Positions 35,224-48,120 are shown, counted from the first letter of the stretch. The stretch: 64,000 nucleotides of DNA from Nesterenkonia sedimenti (GCF_012641515.1 NZ_JABAHY010000007.1:24933-88932); one strand, 5' to 3'. A program made the numbers and translations. The notes: a model not told the origin generated them from the letters alone.

Positions 35224-36492
35224 ATGCCATCCACACTTCCGCTGGGTGACCCCGTTCCGGCCGACGGCAGTTTCCCGCCAGCGGTACTGCAGGCCCTGCC
35301 GCAGCGTTCGGATAAGCCCCTGGGGCTCTATGTCCATATCCCGTTCTGCTCGGTACGCTGCGGCTACTGCGACTTCAACACTTATACCGCCGAGGATCTC
35401 GGTCCCGGGGCCTCCCGGCAGTCTTATCCCGAGACTCTGATCTCCGAGCTGGAACTCGCCGCCGCCCTGCTGGAGTCCTCCGGGGCCCCACAGCGGCAGC
35501 TGTCCACGGTGTTCTTCGGCGGAGGCACACCCACCCTGCTGCCGGCCGAGGACCTCGCCCGGATCCTGACCCGGGCCCGGGAACTCTTCGGCTTCGCCCC
35601 CGGGGCTGAGATCACCACCGAGGCCAATCCGGATACAGTCACCGAGGCCTCAGCACAACTGCTGGCCGATGCCGGATTCACCCGGCTCAGCCTGGGCATG
35701 CAGTCAGCAGTCCCAGAGGTGCTGAAGACCCTGGACCGCACCCATAACCCGGAGAACGTCCCCACAGCCCACGACGCCGCCCGTGCAGCCGGTCTGGAGA
35801 CCTCACTGGATCTCATCTACGGAACACCGGGGGAGTCCCTTCAGGACTGGCAGCGAAGCCTTGAGACAGCCATCGCCCTGGCCCCGGATCACATCTCGGC
35901 CTATTCACTGATCATCGAAGAGGGCACCGCCATGGCAGCCCAGGTCAAACGAGGCCAGCTGCCGGATATCGACCAGGACGATCACGCCGAGAAATACCTG
36001 GTGACCGACCGGCTGCTCTCAGCCGCCGGCTACCAGTGGTACGAGGTCTCGAACTTCTCCCGCAGTGAGGCCACCCGGTCGCAGCATAATCTCAACTACT
36101 GGCTGGACTCCGACTGGTGGGGTGCAGGCCCCGGGGCGCACTCCCATCTGGCGGGGATGCGCTGGTGGAATGTGAAGCATCCGGCTGCCTATGCCCAGCG
36201 GCTGCACCAGGGAACCTCCCCGGGGCACGGCCGCGAACTGCTCGACGATGAGGCCAGAGTCCTGGAGTACCTCATGCTGCGCCTGCGCATCCGGGAAGGC
36301 CTGGATATCGCTGAGTACAACCAACTGCCCGGTGCCGAGCCCATCACACCAGCGGTGCTGGCTGAGCTGGTCGCAGAAGGTCTCATCGAAGCAGAGCAGT
36401 CCCAGTCGAGTTCAGCCTCCCAGGGCAGGGTTGTGCTGACCCTGCAGGGTCGGCTGCTGGCCGATGCGGTCACCCGCCGGCTGCTGGGCTGA
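35224..36492 (+). CDS. hemW: Radical SAM heme chaperone HemW
   Basis: A 422-residue protein of the HemN/HemW group. The radical-SAM cluster motif is HIPFCSVRCGYCDF (C-x3-C-x2-C), followed by FGGGTPTLL and SLGMQSAVPEVLKTLDR. HemW inserts heme into target proteins rather than oxidising coproporphyrinogen; position beside lepA supports HemW. Confidence 0.93.
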   Translation: MPSTLPLGDPVPADGSFPPAVLQALPQRSDKPLGLYVHIPFCSVRCGYCDFNTYTAEDLGPGASRQSYPETLISELELAAALLESSGAPQRQLSTVFFGGGTPTLLPAEDLARILTRARELFGFAPGAEITTEANPDTVTEASAQLLADAGFTRLSLGMQSAVPEVLKTLDRTHNPENVPTAHDAARAAGLETSLDLIYGTPGESLQDWQRSLETAIALAPDHISAYSLIIEEGTAMAAQVKRGQLPDIDQDDHAEKYLVTDRLLSAAGYQWYEVSNFSRSEATRSQHNLNYWLDSDWWGAGPGAHSHLAGMRWWNVKHPAAYAQRLHQGTSPGHGRELLDDEARVLEYLMLRLRIREGLDIAEYNQLPGAEPITPAVLAELVAEGLIEAEQSQSSSASQGRVVLTLQGRLLADAVTRRLLG

Positions 36493-36496
36493 CCAC

Positions 36497-36514
36497 CTGC
36501 TGAGCAGTCAGCAG
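36497..36514. terminator. Small hairpin between convergent hemW and the DUF4870 gene
   Basis: CTGCTGA-GCAG-TCAGCAG, a perfect 7-bp stem with a 4-base loop in the 24-bp convergent gap. Confidence 0.5.
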
Positions 36515-36516
36515 AA

Positions 36517-36912
36517 TCAGCGGATCAGTCGGAGATTCAGCGGGTAGCGGTAGGGGCGTCCCTTATTGCATTCGGAGCCGCCGATGAGCCCCGAGATCGC
36601 CATATAAGCCCAGATCAGCACACCACCGAGACCGGCGAAGGCCGCAATTGCGGGCACAAAGGCCAGGCCGTAGCAGATCAGCATGACCACGGTCAGCGGC
36701 AGGGTGAAGTTCAGTGCCTCTTTGGATTCCTGGGCGGTGAAGGGGCCGCGGTCGCGGAAGATCAAGTAAATGATCAGCGCGGGAATGCAGCCGGCCACCG
36801 CCCCGAAGTGGGACAGCATGGCCCACCGGGTGTCTTCCTCGCGGGTCAGCATCGGGGCTGCCTGCGCAGGGGCTGGACGTCGCTGCTGCGATTGGGTCAC
36901 TGAAATGGTCAT
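36517..36912 (-). CDS. DUF4870 family membrane protein
   Basis: A 131-residue protein. A short proline/glutamine-rich cytoplasmic start is followed by DTRWAMLSHFGAVAGCIPAL and ESKEALNF, signatures of DUF4870 (YwsA-like), with about three membrane helices. Function is unknown. The position next to hemW and DUF3097 is shared by related actinobacteria. Confidence 0.82.
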   Translation of the reverse strand: MTISVTQSQQRRPAPAQAAPMLTREEDTRWAMLSHFGAVAGCIPALIIYLIFRDRGPFTAQESKEALNFTLPLTVVMLICYGLAFVPAIAAFAGLGGVLIWAYMAISGLIGGSECNKGRPYRYPLNLRLIR

Positions 36913-37014
36913 CCTTTCGGAGGGGGAAGGTAAGGGGATGAGAAATATGTGCTTTCTGTGTATTTTAGAGCCCGAATCTGGGAGAACACTCCACAGCCAG
37001 GGGCGTGTTGATCC

Positions 37015-37893
37015 CTAGGATTCTGCCGGTTCTGTGCTGACGAAATCGATCAGTTCCTCAACCCGGCCCAGCAGGCTCGGCTCCAGATCGGTATAGCTGC
37101 GCACTGTGCCTAGGATGCGCTTCCAGCCCTGGGCGATATCCCGCTGGTTCGAATGCGGCCAGCCCAAGGCCTTCAGTGTCCCGATCTTGATATCGGTGCC
37201 TCGGGGGATCTGTGGCCATTCGCGCAGTCCCACCCGCTGGGGCTTCACCGCCTGCCAGACATCCACATAGGGGTGCCCCAGCACCAGAACATTGCCCCGA
37301 GCCCCGGGGGAGGCCATCGCCTCCTGGGCGATCCGAGACTCCTTGGAACCGGGCACCAGGTGATCCAAGAGCACACCAACCCGCCGCTGTGGGCCGGGCT
37401 GGAAATCGGCCAGGGCCGCCACGAGGTCATCGGCGCCGTGGAGTGGTTCCACAGCAACCCCCTCACCGCGCAGATCCTCGCCCCAGACCTTCTCCACCAG
37501 TTCGGCGTCGTGCGTTCCCTCCACCCAGATCCGTGAGGCCCGAGCGGTCCGGGCCGGCTGGGGTGTGGCACTGACAAAGGAGCCTGAGGCCGTCCGCTGC
37601 GGGCCGGTGGGCTTCTGAGTGCGCACCGGGGCGGTGAGCTCCACCGCCTCACCATCGATCAGGAATCCGAAACCCAGCGGAAAGGCCCGCTCGGCCCCGC
37701 CATAGTCACGCAGGCGGACGAGTTTGATGCCACCGGAGGCCTCCACACCGACGACGACGCCGACCCAGCCCGAGGCGCGTTCCTCCACCTCAGTGCCCGG
37801 ATTAGCGGGCACCTGAGGCAGCTGCCGCTGCTGGGCCCGCCGCCGCTGCGTAAGATCCTGGGCGCCCCAGGAGTTCCAGTTGGTGAAGGACAT
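37015..37893 (-). CDS. DUF3097 family protein
   Basis: A 292-residue actinobacterial protein (SWGAQDLTQRRR start; VWVEGTHDAELVEKVWGEDL-type block; LVLGHPYVDVWQAVKPQRVG). The middle block resembles a Toprim-like nuclease/primase core, which is an inference. The ATG at 37893 is chosen over an extension of 36 codons because the conserved family sequence starts there. Confidence 0.82.
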   Translation of the reverse strand: MSFTNWNSWGAQDLTQRRRAQQRQLPQVPANPGTEVEERASGWVGVVVGVEASGGIKLVRLRDYGGAERAFPLGFGFLIDGEAVELTAPVRTQKPTGPQRTASGSFVSATPQPARTARASRIWVEGTHDAELVEKVWGEDLRGEGVAVEPLHGADDLVAALADFQPGPQRRVGVLLDHLVPGSKESRIAQEAMASPGARGNVLVLGHPYVDVWQAVKPQRVGLREWPQIPRGTDIKIGTLKALGWPHSNQRDIAQGWKRILGTVRSYTDLEPSLLGRVEELIDFVSTEPAES

Positions 37894-38013
37894 AAGCTGG
37901 CACTTTAGCTTCCCGCGGCTGATTTCAGGTGGCGGACGCGCGCAGGGCTGGGCAGCCCAATCCCGGGGATCGGCGCTGTGGCAGCTCGTCTCCGGGGGCA
38001 AAGAGTCGTAGAA

Positions 38014-38040
38014 TTAGCAGTCGAACTTATCGAGTGCTAA
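38014..38040 (+). promoter_or_regulatory. CIRCE element (HrcA operator)
   Basis: TTAGCAGTC-N9-GAGTGCTAA, one mismatch from the consensus TTAGCACTC-N9-GAGTGCTAA, 16 bases upstream of hrcA. HrcA should bind it and repress its own operon until heat stress. Confidence 0.9.
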
Positions 38041-38056
38041 CCAGTGGGGAGGAGTT

Positions 38057-39085
38057 ATGTCCGATACCCGGCGGCTCCAGGTGCTGCGCGCCATCGTGGA
38101 GGACTACGTCCACACCCGGGAACCCGTAGGCTCCAAAGCCCTAGCGGAACGGCATAACCTCGAAGTCTCCCCGGCCACGATCCGCAACGATATGGCCCAC
38201 CTCGAGGAGGAGGGGCTCATCGCAGCCCCACATACCTCCGCCGGAAGGATCCCCACTGATCAGGGATACCGGCTGTTCGTGGATAAGATCACCGAGGTCC
38301 GGCGACTGTCGAAGGCCGAACGCCGGGCCATGGACATCCTGGCCGAGACCGCCGATGACTACGACTCCATGCTGGAGCAGACCGTCCGGCTGCTGGCCAT
38401 GCTGACCAACCAGGTCGCGGTCATCCAGCACCCCCAACATGTCACCGCCCGCATCCGGCATGTCGACATCGTGCAGATGACACCCCAGAAGGCCCTGGTC
38501 ATCGTGATCCTCTCCTCCGGGAAGGTCGAACAGCGGATGGTCACCCTGGCCGAGGCGGTCAGCGAGGAGTCCCTGCACCACCTGGGGCAACGGCTCAGCG
38601 AACAGCTATTCAACCGGTCGTCCTCCGCATTGCCGATCCCGGTGGACACTTTGATCACCGCAGTGGAACCGGACCTGCAGCCGGCCATGGCGGTGGTGGC
38701 CAATGCCGTGCAGACCATCCTGGAATCCGGACGCGTGGATCGCATCGTGATGGCCGGGACTGCTAACCTCGCCAGGTCGGGAGGTGACCTCGGGCCAGCC
38801 ATAGGGCCCATACTGGAGGCCCTGGAAGAACAGGTTGTGCTGCTGCGGCTGCTGCACGAGATGCAGCAGGACCAGCGCGGGCTGAGCATCCGGATCGGTC
38901 AGGAGACCTCCCACGAATCGCTGCAGGAGACTGCCGTGGTCGCCGCCGAGTACACACCGGTGGAGAACCACGGAACCGGCGCCAAACTCGGCGTGGTCGG
39001 ACCGACCCGCATGGACTACGGCTCCACTATGTCGACTGTGCGCGCCATGGCACGCTATTTGTCCCGCATTCTGTCTGAAGGGTGA
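38057..39085 (+). CDS. hrcA: Heat-inducible transcription repressor HrcA
   Basis: A 342-residue repressor. N-terminal winged helix (LRAIVEDYVHTREPVGSKAL; SPATIRNDMAHLEEEGLI; AGRIPTDQGYRLFVD) and a C-terminal GAF-like domain. It controls groE-type genes and, here, probably dnaJ just downstream. CIRCE lies directly upstream. Confidence 0.96.
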   Translation: MSDTRRLQVLRAIVEDYVHTREPVGSKALAERHNLEVSPATIRNDMAHLEEEGLIAAPHTSAGRIPTDQGYRLFVDKITEVRRLSKAERRAMDILAETADDYDSMLEQTVRLLAMLTNQVAVIQHPQHVTARIRHVDIVQMTPQKALVIVILSSGKVEQRMVTLAEAVSEESLHHLGQRLSEQLFNRSSSALPIPVDTLITAVEPDLQPAMAVVANAVQTILESGRVDRIVMAGTANLARSGGDLGPAIGPILEALEEQVVLLRLLHEMQQDQRGLSIRIGQETSHESLQETAVVAAEYTPVENHGTGAKLGVVGPTRMDYGSTMSTVRAMARYLSRILSEG

Positions 39086-39088
39086 GAA

Positions 39089-40210
39089 TTGACTGACTAC
39101 TACGAGGCACTCGGTGTAGACCGCAGCGCATCGACCGAGGAGATCAAGAAGACCTACCGGAAGAAGGCCCGAAAACTCCACCCGGATGTCAATCCAGCCG
39201 AGGACGCCGAAGACCAGTTCAAACTGCTCGGTCAAGCCTATGAGGTCCTCTCTGACCCCCAGAAGCGGCAGAACTACGACACCACCGGTGACCCCGACGG
39301 CCGCAGTGCAGGCTTCGGCGGAGCCGGCGGGGGCGGATTCGGCGGCTTCGGCGACATCTTCGAGACCTTCTTCGGCGGAGGCGGCTCCGGCGGACCCGCA
39401 TCCCGAACCCGCCGCGGACAGGACTCCCTGATCCGGGTACGCATCGACCTCAAAGACGCCGTCTTCGGCACCACCAAAGAGGTCGAGGTCGAGACTGCCG
39501 TGACCTGCAGCGTCTGCGACGGCTCCTGCATGCGGCCAGGTACCTCACCGACCACCTGCCCCGACTGTGGTGGCCAGGGCCAGACCCAGCGGCCGATGCG
39601 CTCTATCCTCGGCACTGTTATCCAGACCCAGACCTGTGCCCGCTGCGCCGGCTTCGGCAACATCATCGAAGACCCCTGCCAGGAATGCGACGGTCAGGGC
39701 CGGGTCCGTGAGCGTAAGAGCCTCAAGGTCAAGATTCCCGCCGGTGTCGACCGCGGCAACCGCATCCACCTCGCAGGCGAGGGCGAGGCCGGAATCGCCG
39801 GCGGACCCTCCGGCGACCTCTTCATCGAGGTCGACATCCGGCCCCATGATGTCTTCACCCGGCGCGGCAACGACCTCCACGCCTCGGTGACCATCCCGAT
39901 GACCGCAGCCGCCCTGGGCACCTCCATCACCCTGGACACCTTCGACGGCGAAGAGCATCTGGAGGTCAAACCCGGCACCCAGTCCGGTGAGACCCTGACC
40001 CTGCGCGGTAAGGGCGTCTCCCATCTGCGCGGAATGGGCCGAGGAGACCTCAAGGTCCATCTGAAGGTCGAGACCCCCACCAAGCTCAGCGAGAAGCAGA
40101 AAGAGATGCTGCGCATGCTCGCCGAGGAACGCGGTGAGGAACCCGGAGAATCAGTGACCGAACATAAGGGCATGTTCAAGAAGCTGCGCGAGGCCTGGGA
40201 ATCCCTGTGA
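39089..40210 (+). CDS. dnaJ: Chaperone DnaJ (DnaJ2 type)
   Basis: A 373-residue Hsp40. J domain with the HPD motif (KLHPDVNP), Gly/Phe-rich linker ([20 protein letters not shown]), four zinc modules ([32 protein letters not shown]) and a C-terminal substrate domain. The first zinc module has Cys where Gly is usual. TTG start at 39089, 3 bases after hrcA. The hrcA-linked copy is the DnaJ2 type of actinobacteria. Confidence 0.95.
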   Translation: MTDYYEALGVDRSASTEEIKKTYRKKARKLHPDVNPAEDAEDQFKLLGQAYEVLSDPQKRQNYDTTGDPDGRSAGFGGAGGGGFGGFGDIFETFFGGGGSGGPASRTRRGQDSLIRVRIDLKDAVFGTTKEVEVETAVTCSVCDGSCMRPGTSPTTCPDCGGQGQTQRPMRSILGTVIQTQTCARCAGFGNIIEDPCQECDGQGRVRERKSLKVKIPAGVDRGNRIHLAGEGEAGIAGGPSGDLFIEVDIRPHDVFTRRGNDLHASVTIPMTAAALGTSITLDTFDGEEHLEVKPGTQSGETLTLRGKGVSHLRGMGRGDLKVHLKVETPTKLSEKQKEMLRMLAEERGEEPGESVTEHKGMFKKLREAWESL

Positions 40211-40223
40211 CCGGAGACCACCG

Positions 40224-40982
40224 ATGACTGCACCCCTGTTCCATCTCAGCCCCGGAGCCCTCGACGGCGCCGGGCCTGGTTCAGTGGTGCAGCTGGAAGG
40301 CTCCGAAGGCCATCACGCCGCCACTGTGATGCGTCTGCAGGCCGGTGAGCCCATCCAACTCTCCGATACCGCCCAGCACCGGGCGACCGGGACCATCCAA
40401 GAGGTCACCGGCAACCAGCTGAGCATCCAGCTCGAAGAGGTCCACCAGGAGAAGCCCCAGAGACCCCATCTGGTCCTAGTCCAGGCCCTGGCCAAGGACA
40501 AACGCGACCTCCAAGCCGTGGAATCAGCCACCGAACTCGGAGTCGACCGGATCATTCCCTGGCAGGCCGAACGCTCGGTGGCCCGATGGAAGGCCGGACG
40601 TGAAGCCAAGAAGCACAGCGAATGGGTCAACACCGTCCGTGCAGCGGCCAAACAGACCCGCCGGGCAGTCATCCCAGAGGTGGAGCAGCTGCACAGCACT
40701 GGCCAGTATGCCGCAGCCGTGGCAGAGCACCCGGATATCGCCGTCGTCGTTCTCCATGAGACGGAAGAGGCGACCCTGGCCAAAGCCGTGGAATCGGTGC
40801 CAGAGGCCGCCGAACTGCACCTGGTGGTCGGACCCGAGGGCGGGATCAGCGACCGGGAGGTCCAGCAGCTGACCGAGGCCGGAGCCCAGGTGGCGCGACT
40901 GGGGAAGAACGTGCTGCGCAGCTCCACAGCCGGTCCCTCCGCCCTGGCAGCCGTCCAACTGCTGCTGGGCCGCTGGGACTAG
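40224..40982 (+). CDS. rsmE: 16S rRNA (uracil1498-N3)-methyltransferase RsmE
   Basis: A 252-residue SPOUT methyltransferase. LVLVQALAKDKRDLQAVESA and the knot motif LVVGPEGGISDREVQQL ... LRSSTAGPSALAAVQLLLG are diagnostic. It acts on assembled 30S subunits. Operon with dnaJ (13-base gap). Confidence 0.95.
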   Translation: MTAPLFHLSPGALDGAGPGSVVQLEGSEGHHAATVMRLQAGEPIQLSDTAQHRATGTIQEVTGNQLSIQLEEVHQEKPQRPHLVLVQALAKDKRDLQAVESATELGVDRIIPWQAERSVARWKAGREAKKHSEWVNTVRAAAKQTRRAVIPEVEQLHSTGQYAAAVAEHPDIAVVVLHETEEATLAKAVESVPEAAELHLVVGPEGGISDREVQQLTEAGAQVARLGKNVLRSSTAGPSALAAVQLLLGRWD

Positions 40983-41062
40983 GCACCAGTATCGGCAAAA
41001 AATCCCCCATTTCAAGCTGAAGCCGGGGGAGTACAATTGGCAACACCCAGAACCGACTGTCA

Positions 41063-42082
41063 GTGAGGCATCTGATTACCGAGACTCCCACCCCCACCGT
41101 TGTTGAGCGCGAAGTCCACTTCGCCGACGCCGAGACGATGTTCCGAACCCTCGGCGTCCAGGACCTGGCCCTGCGTATCCTGGCCGGCCTCTACCCGAAG
41201 GCCTCCATCGGGCTGCGCGAGAAACTGATCACCGTCACCGGGGCAGGGGAGGACGTCAACCAGATCGCTGAGATCCTCACCCAGCTGAAGACCCTGGCAG
41301 CCTCCGGCACCACCGCGACAACGGATGTCGTCGAGCAGATCGCCACTATGGTCCGCGCCCAGGACGCCCCGGCCTCAGCCCGGATGGTGGCCACCAATAT
41401 CCTCTCCCACCGCGGACGGACCATCCGGCCCAAGACCCGGAACCAGCAGACCTATGTGGACACCATTGATGAGTCCACTGTGATCTTCGGGATCGGACCG
41501 GCCGGTACTGGTAAGACCTACCTCGCCATGGCCAAAGCAGTCCAAGCCCTGCAGGCCAAGGAGATCAACCGGATCATCCTGACCCGACCAGCAGTCGAGG
41601 CCGGTGAGAAACTCGGCTACCTCCCCGGCGGGCTCAACGAGAAGATCGACCCCTATTTGCGGCCGCTCTACGACGCCCTGTACGACATGATCGAACCGGA
41701 GTCCATCCCTCAGCTGATGGCAGCCGGAACCATCGAGGTGGCCCCACTGGCCTATATGCGCGGGCGGACCCTGAACGACTCGTTCATCATCCTCGACGAG
41801 GCGCAGAACACCACCGCCGAGCAAATGAAGATGTTCCTGACCCGCCTGGGCTTCAACTCCAAGATTGTGGTCACCGGGGATATCACCCAGGTGGACCTAC
41901 CGCGGGGCACCGACTCCGGGCTGAGGACTGTGCTGGATATCCTCAAAGACGTCGAGGACATCTCCATCTCCGAATTCGGCTCCCAGGATGTGGTGCGCCA
42001 TGCGCTGGTGGGCCGCATTGTGGATGCCTATGAGAAACACCAGAACGCTCAGGCTGAGCACAATGGGAGGCGACAACGGTGA
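41063..42082 (+). CDS. phoH: PhoH-like ATPase
   Basis: A 339-residue P-loop protein: [19 protein letters not shown] (Walker A), [20 protein letters not shown], and [19 protein letters not shown] (Walker B) with [12 protein letters not shown]. PhoH/YbeZ works with YbeY in rRNA processing. GTG start at 41063; its stop overlaps ybeY by 4 bases. Confidence 0.94.
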   Translation: MRHLITETPTPTVVEREVHFADAETMFRTLGVQDLALRILAGLYPKASIGLREKLITVTGAGEDVNQIAEILTQLKTLAASGTTATTDVVEQIATMVRAQDAPASARMVATNILSHRGRTIRPKTRNQQTYVDTIDESTVIFGIGPAGTGKTYLAMAKAVQALQAKEINRIILTRPAVEAGEKLGYLPGGLNEKIDPYLRPLYDALYDMIEPESIPQLMAAGTIEVAPLAYMRGRTLNDSFIILDEAQNTTAEQMKMFLTRLGFNSKIVVTGDITQVDLPRGTDSGLRTVLDILKDVEDISISEFGSQDVVRHALVGRIVDAYEKHQNAQAEHNGRRQR

Positions 42083-42600
42083 ACATCTCTCTGACCGAAT
42101 CCTCCGGCAGCTCCCAGGTCACCGCAGATCACCTCGCGGAGCTGACAGACCTCACCGCATTCCTCTACGCCAAGCTGCACCTGCAGCCGGAGGTGGAACT
42201 GGTGGTCACCCTGGTGGATGAGGCCGAGATGGAACAGTTGCACCTGGAATGGATGGACCTGCCCGGAGCCACGGATGTGATGAGCTTCCCGATGGACCAG
42301 CTCCGCCCCGGCACCGCCGAGGAACCGGTGACCGAGGGGACTCTGGGAGATATTGTGCTCTGCCCGCCAGTGGCCGCAGCCCAGGCCGAGGCAGCCGGGC
42401 ACAGCCTGGCCGATGAACTCTGCCTGCTGACCACCCACGGGGTGCTGCACCTGCTGGGATACGACCACGATGAGCCCCAGGAACGGGCCGAGATGTTCGG
42501 CCTTCAGGCCCAGTTGTTGACCGAATACCTGGGCCGGCCAGCCCCTGTGCCCACTGAATCAGACCCCGCACCTGCCCCACCGGAGGCCGACCGGGTATGA
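42079..42600 (+). CDS. ybeY: Endoribonuclease YbeY
   Basis: A 173-residue metalloprotein. The zinc motif is [14 protein letters not shown] (H-x3-H-x5-H). It matures the 16S rRNA 3' end and takes part in ribosome quality control. GTG start. Coupled to phoH upstream and to the CBS-domain gene downstream by 4-base overlaps. Confidence 0.94.
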   Translation: MNISLTESSGSSQVTADHLAELTDLTAFLYAKLHLQPEVELVVTLVDEAEMEQLHLEWMDLPGATDVMSFPMDQLRPGTAEEPVTEGTLGDIVLCPPVAAAQAEAAGHSLADELCLLTTHGVLHLLGYDHDEPQERAEMFGLQAQLLTEYLGRPAPVPTESDPAPAPPEADRV

Positions 42601-44015
42601 CCATTGCGCTGCTGATGACAGCGGCCCTGGCCGCAGCGATGCTGGCCTTCCTGCTTTCCACCGCGGAGGCCGCATTCATCCGGCTCACCCGCAAAGAGGC
42701 CGAGGAGATCGCCGCCAAACACGGCTCCCGTGCGGTGGCCCAGATCCTGAGCCAACCGGTGCCGCATACCCTGGCCCTGCAGATCTGGCGATGGGTGCTC
42801 ACCACCGCAGCAGTGGTGCTGACCACGATCACTGCCGTGGGCGTCATCGGGGATATCGAACTCGGTGCCCTCACCGCAGGGGTGGCCTTGGCTGTGGTCG
42901 GAGTGCTCTCAGCGGCAGTTTCCCCGCGAAAGATCGGCCGGGCACACCATATGCCCATCGCCTCGGCTACAGCGCGGATGGTGCGCGGACTGCGGATCTC
43001 CCTGGGGCCGATCCCGGGCTGGTTGGCGGCCCTGGGCGGGAAGATCCTGCCCGGCACCGCTGATGATCAAGGATTCTTCGACGACGACGAGCTGCTGGAG
43101 TACATCGCCCGGGCCAATGAATCCGATGTCATCGAGGACTCCGAGGCGGAACTGATCGAATCAGTTCTGGATCTCTCCAATACCCGAGTGCGCTCGGTGA
43201 TGGTCCCACGCACCGATATGGTCACCATCGAAGAGGACGCCGACCTCGAAGAGGCGATGACCCTGTTCCTGCGCTCAGGGTTCTCCCGAATGCCGGTGAC
43301 AAGGGGCTCTGCCGATGACATCACCGGGATGGTCTATCTCAAAGATGTCGCCTATCTGGAACATATGATGCGGCTGGGCCGGGCCCCGGCGGCCTTCGCT
43401 GATCGCAGCCCCTCGACGATTGTGGTCGGTGAGCTCCAGCGCGATGTCCGCTATGTCCCCGAGTCCAAAGCCGTCGGCGAGTTCCTCTCCGAGCTGCAGC
43501 GGGAATCCACCCATGTCGCCGTCGTCGTCGATGAATACGGCGGCACCGCAGGCCTGGTGACCATGGAGGACCTCATCGAGGAGCTGGTCGGTGAGATCGT
43601 GGACGAATACGACCGAGAGGACGCCGAGGTCGAACAACTGGAGGACCATCGCTACCGGGTCTCGGCACGGATGAGCGTGGACGACTTCGGTGAGCTCTTC
43701 GGCCTGGACCTCGACGATGAGGAGGATGTCGACACCGTCGGGGGACTGCTGGCCAAGATGCTGGGCCGGGTGCCGATTGCCGGCTCAGAGGTGGAGATCG
43801 AGGGCGTGGTGCTGCATGCCGACCGCCTCACCGGCCGTCGCAATCGGGTCTCCCATGTGCTGGCCTGGCGGGGACCCGGCGCCGAACCCCTGCAGGATGC
43901 TGACCTCGGGGAAGACGAGACCGAAGACGGCGAGGAACGCCGAGGCGCCCGCGCCGGTGTGGGCACTGAAGACGAATCCCCCGCGAGCCGAGAAGAGGAC
44001 TATGAACGAGTTTGA
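42597..44015 (+). CDS. CNNM/CBS-domain protein (CorC/HlyC type)
   Basis: A 472-residue membrane protein: N-terminal DUF21/CNNM domain with about four helices (residues 1-190; [20 protein letters not shown]), a CBS pair ([40 protein letters not shown]) and a CorC_HlyC domain ([20 protein letters not shown]). It is thought to handle Mg2+ or Co2+. The long acidic tail overlaps the era start by 14 bases. Confidence 0.92.
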   Translation: MTIALLMTAALAAAMLAFLLSTAEAAFIRLTRKEAEEIAAKHGSRAVAQILSQPVPHTLALQIWRWVLTTAAVVLTTITAVGVIGDIELGALTAGVALAVVGVLSAAVSPRKIGRAHHMPIASATARMVRGLRISLGPIPGWLAALGGKILPGTADDQGFFDDDELLEYIARANESDVIEDSEAELIESVLDLSNTRVRSVMVPRTDMVTIEEDADLEEAMTLFLRSGFSRMPVTRGSADDITGMVYLKDVAYLEHMMRLGRAPAAFADRSPSTIVVGELQRDVRYVPESKAVGEFLSELQRESTHVAVVVDEYGGTAGLVTMEDLIEELVGEIVDEYDREDAEVEQLEDHRYRVSARMSVDDFGELFGLDLDDEEDVDTVGGLLAKMLGRVPIAGSEVEIEGVVLHADRLTGRRNRVSHVLAWRGPGAEPLQDADLGEDETEDGEERRGARAGVGTEDESPASREEDYERV

Positions 44016-44994
44016 GCTGCCGGAGTTCCCGGAGTACACCGAAGACTACCGGGCAGGATTCGTCTCCTTCGTGGGACGGCCCAATGCCGGAAAATCCACA
44101 CTGACCAATGCGCTGGTGGGGGAGAAGGTGGCGATCACCAGCTCCAAGCCCCAGACCACCCGGCATACGATCCGGGGGATCGTCCACCGACCCCAGACCG
44201 AGGACACCCCAGGGGCTCAGCTGGTGCTGGTGGATACGCCGGGACTGCACCGGCCACGGACCCTGCTGGGCTCACGGCTTAACGATCTGGTCATCGACAC
44301 TCTCTCCGAGGTTGATGCAGTGGGCTTCTGCATTCCCGCTGATGAGAAGGTCGGGCCGGGGGATAAGTTCATTGCCGGGCAGCTGACCAAACTGCCGCAT
44401 AAGCCGGTGGTGGCTCTGGTGACTAAGACCGATAAGCTGCCCAAGAAGGAGCTGGCTGAGCAGCTGATGGCCATCGATCAGCTGGGCCGCGAACACCTGG
44501 CCGGGGAGGGCAAACAGGCCGATGGTTTCGCAGCGATCATTCCGGTCTCTGCCGTGGCAGGGGAGCAGGTCGACGTCGTTGCCGATGAGCTGATCGCCAT
44601 GATGCCCACCTCACCGCCGCTGTACCCCACTGGGGAGCTGACCGATGAGCCCGAACAGGTGATGGTCGCTGAACTCATCAGGGAAGCCGCACTGGAGGAT
44701 GTGCGGGACGAGCTGCCGCATTCCATTGCGGTGACCATCGAGGAGATGATCCCTCGGGAGGATCGGCCGGAGGATAAGCCGCTGCTGGATGTCCATGCCA
44801 CGATCCATGTGGAGCGTGACTCCCAAAAGGCAATCATCATCGGCCGCCGCGGCTCCCGGCTGAAGGAGATCGGCAGCCAGGCCCGGGCGGGGATCACCAA
44901 ACTGCTGGGCACTCCGGTCTACCTCGACCTGCATGTGAAGGTCACCAAGGAATGGCAGCGGGACCCCAAGAAGCTCAACCGCCTCGGCTTCTGA
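44002..44994 (+). CDS. era: GTPase Era
   Basis: A 330-residue GTPase that binds 16S rRNA and checks 30S assembly. VGRPNAGKSTLTNAL (G1), DTPGLHRP (G3), TKTDKLP (G4) and a C-terminal KH domain (AIIIGRRGSRLKEIGSQAR) are present. The ATG at 44002 is chosen; the frame is open further upstream, inside the CBS gene. Last gene of the phoH-ybeY-CBS-era operon. Confidence 0.96.
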   Translation: MNEFELPEFPEYTEDYRAGFVSFVGRPNAGKSTLTNALVGEKVAITSSKPQTTRHTIRGIVHRPQTEDTPGAQLVLVDTPGLHRPRTLLGSRLNDLVIDTLSEVDAVGFCIPADEKVGPGDKFIAGQLTKLPHKPVVALVTKTDKLPKKELAEQLMAIDQLGREHLAGEGKQADGFAAIIPVSAVAGEQVDVVADELIAMMPTSPPLYPTGELTDEPEQVMVAELIREAALEDVRDELPHSIAVTIEEMIPREDRPEDKPLLDVHATIHVERDSQKAIIIGRRGSRLKEIGSQARAGITKLLGTPVYLDLHVKVTKEWQRDPKKLNRLGF

Positions 44995-45100
44995 GCCGGT
45001 TATGGCCGTAACCAGCGCTGCGACATCCGCTCCTATGACTTCGTCTGAAAGCTGTGGGCGTCGTCGTGATCACATGTGTTAGGTTCGTGATGTGCAGATC

Positions 45101-47021
<1,921 letters not shown>

Positions 47022-47095
47022 GCCCGGATACAGCCCGGGGCCGGCACCGCTCGCGCCTCGGGCCGCAATTGCGGGGAACCTCGTAAGGTGGTGAC

Positions 47096-47845
47096 ATGGC
47101 CGGATCCACCTTCGCCTCCCGCAGCTATCGCGATATTGCGATAGTCCTGCGCACCCAGAAACTGGGGGAGGCCGATAGGATCATCACCCTGATGACCGCA
47201 TTCCACGGTCTGATCAGGGGAGTGGCCAAGGGTGTGCGCCGAACCAGTTCAAAGTTCGGCGCCACCCTAGAGCCCTTTATGGTTGCCGATGTGCAGCTGG
47301 TCCACGGCCGCAGCCTGGACATCATTACCCAGGCCCAGGGGCGCAGCTCCTATGGCACGATGATCGCCGCTGATTACGAGAAGTACACCGCAGCATCGGC
47401 GATGTCCGAGGCCGCAGAGAGGCTCACCGATACCGGCGAGACCGCTGACCGCTCACAGTTCGACCTCCTGCATGGGGCACTTTCGGCCCTGGCCCGCGGA
47501 GTCCATGCCCCTGACTTGGTTCTGGGGTCCTATCTGCTGCGGGCGATGAGCACCGCCGGCTGGGCGGTGACCTGGTCTTCCTGTGTGGCCTGCGGCAAAC
47601 CCGGGGCGCATACCGGCTTCCATGCACCCACCGGCGGTCCGGTCTGCCAGGATTGCCGCCCACCGGGGACCCGCAACCTCACCGCAGGAATCGCGGAGTT
47701 CCTCCACGCCCTGCAGCACGGCCAATGGGAGAAGACCACCGAGGCAACTGCAGACCTTCGCCATGAGGCAGTAGCGGTGGTCACCGACTACGCCCAGCAC
47801 CATCTGGAACGCCGATTGACCTCACTGGGCGCCTACGCCTATTGA
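47096..47845 (+). CDS. recO: DNA repair protein RecO
   Basis: A 249-residue protein: N-terminal OB fold (RDIAIVLRTQKLGEADRIIT; GLIRGVAKGVRRTSSKFGA) and a zinc finger CVACGKPGAH ... CQDC. It loads RecA with RecR. Confidence 0.94.
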   Translation: MAGSTFASRSYRDIAIVLRTQKLGEADRIITLMTAFHGLIRGVAKGVRRTSSKFGATLEPFMVADVQLVHGRSLDIITQAQGRSSYGTMIAADYEKYTAASAMSEAAERLTDTGETADRSQFDLLHGALSALARGVHAPDLVLGSYLLRAMSTAGWAVTWSSCVACGKPGAHTGFHAPTGGPVCQDCRPPGTRNLTAGIAEFLHALQHGQWEKTTEATADLRHEAVAVVTDYAQHHLERRLTSLGAYAY

Positions 47846-47860
47846 ACCCAGATGTGGGTT
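47845..47860 (+). terminator. Weak hairpin after recO
   Basis: AACCCA-GATG-TGGGTT followed by TCAG, directly at the recO stop. The remaining 260 bases up to uppS hold no gene that could be supported. Confidence 0.4.
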
Positions 47861-48120
47861 TCAGTGACCCTCAGGTCGGATGAACTGTTCCATCGGGAAA
47901 TCCTGGTCCTCAGTCACTCCCTCGGCCCAGAGGCATTCGGTGGCCAGCTGGAGACGCAGCTGATGTGTCTCATCATCGGAGTCATTCACAGCAGTGCACC
48001 CGGACTCGGCTGTGTCTTTCCCCTTCAGCCTGGGGTTCCTCCTGGGCTGTCATGTCAAGAGAATACCGATATTGCACGGCATCCCTGGGCTGGCTGTGGG
48101 ACCTGGCAGAATGAGGCTCG

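Noticed and set aside
33235..35337. 700-codon open frame antisense to lepA
   Set aside because: Same reason; lepA motifs are intact on the other strand.
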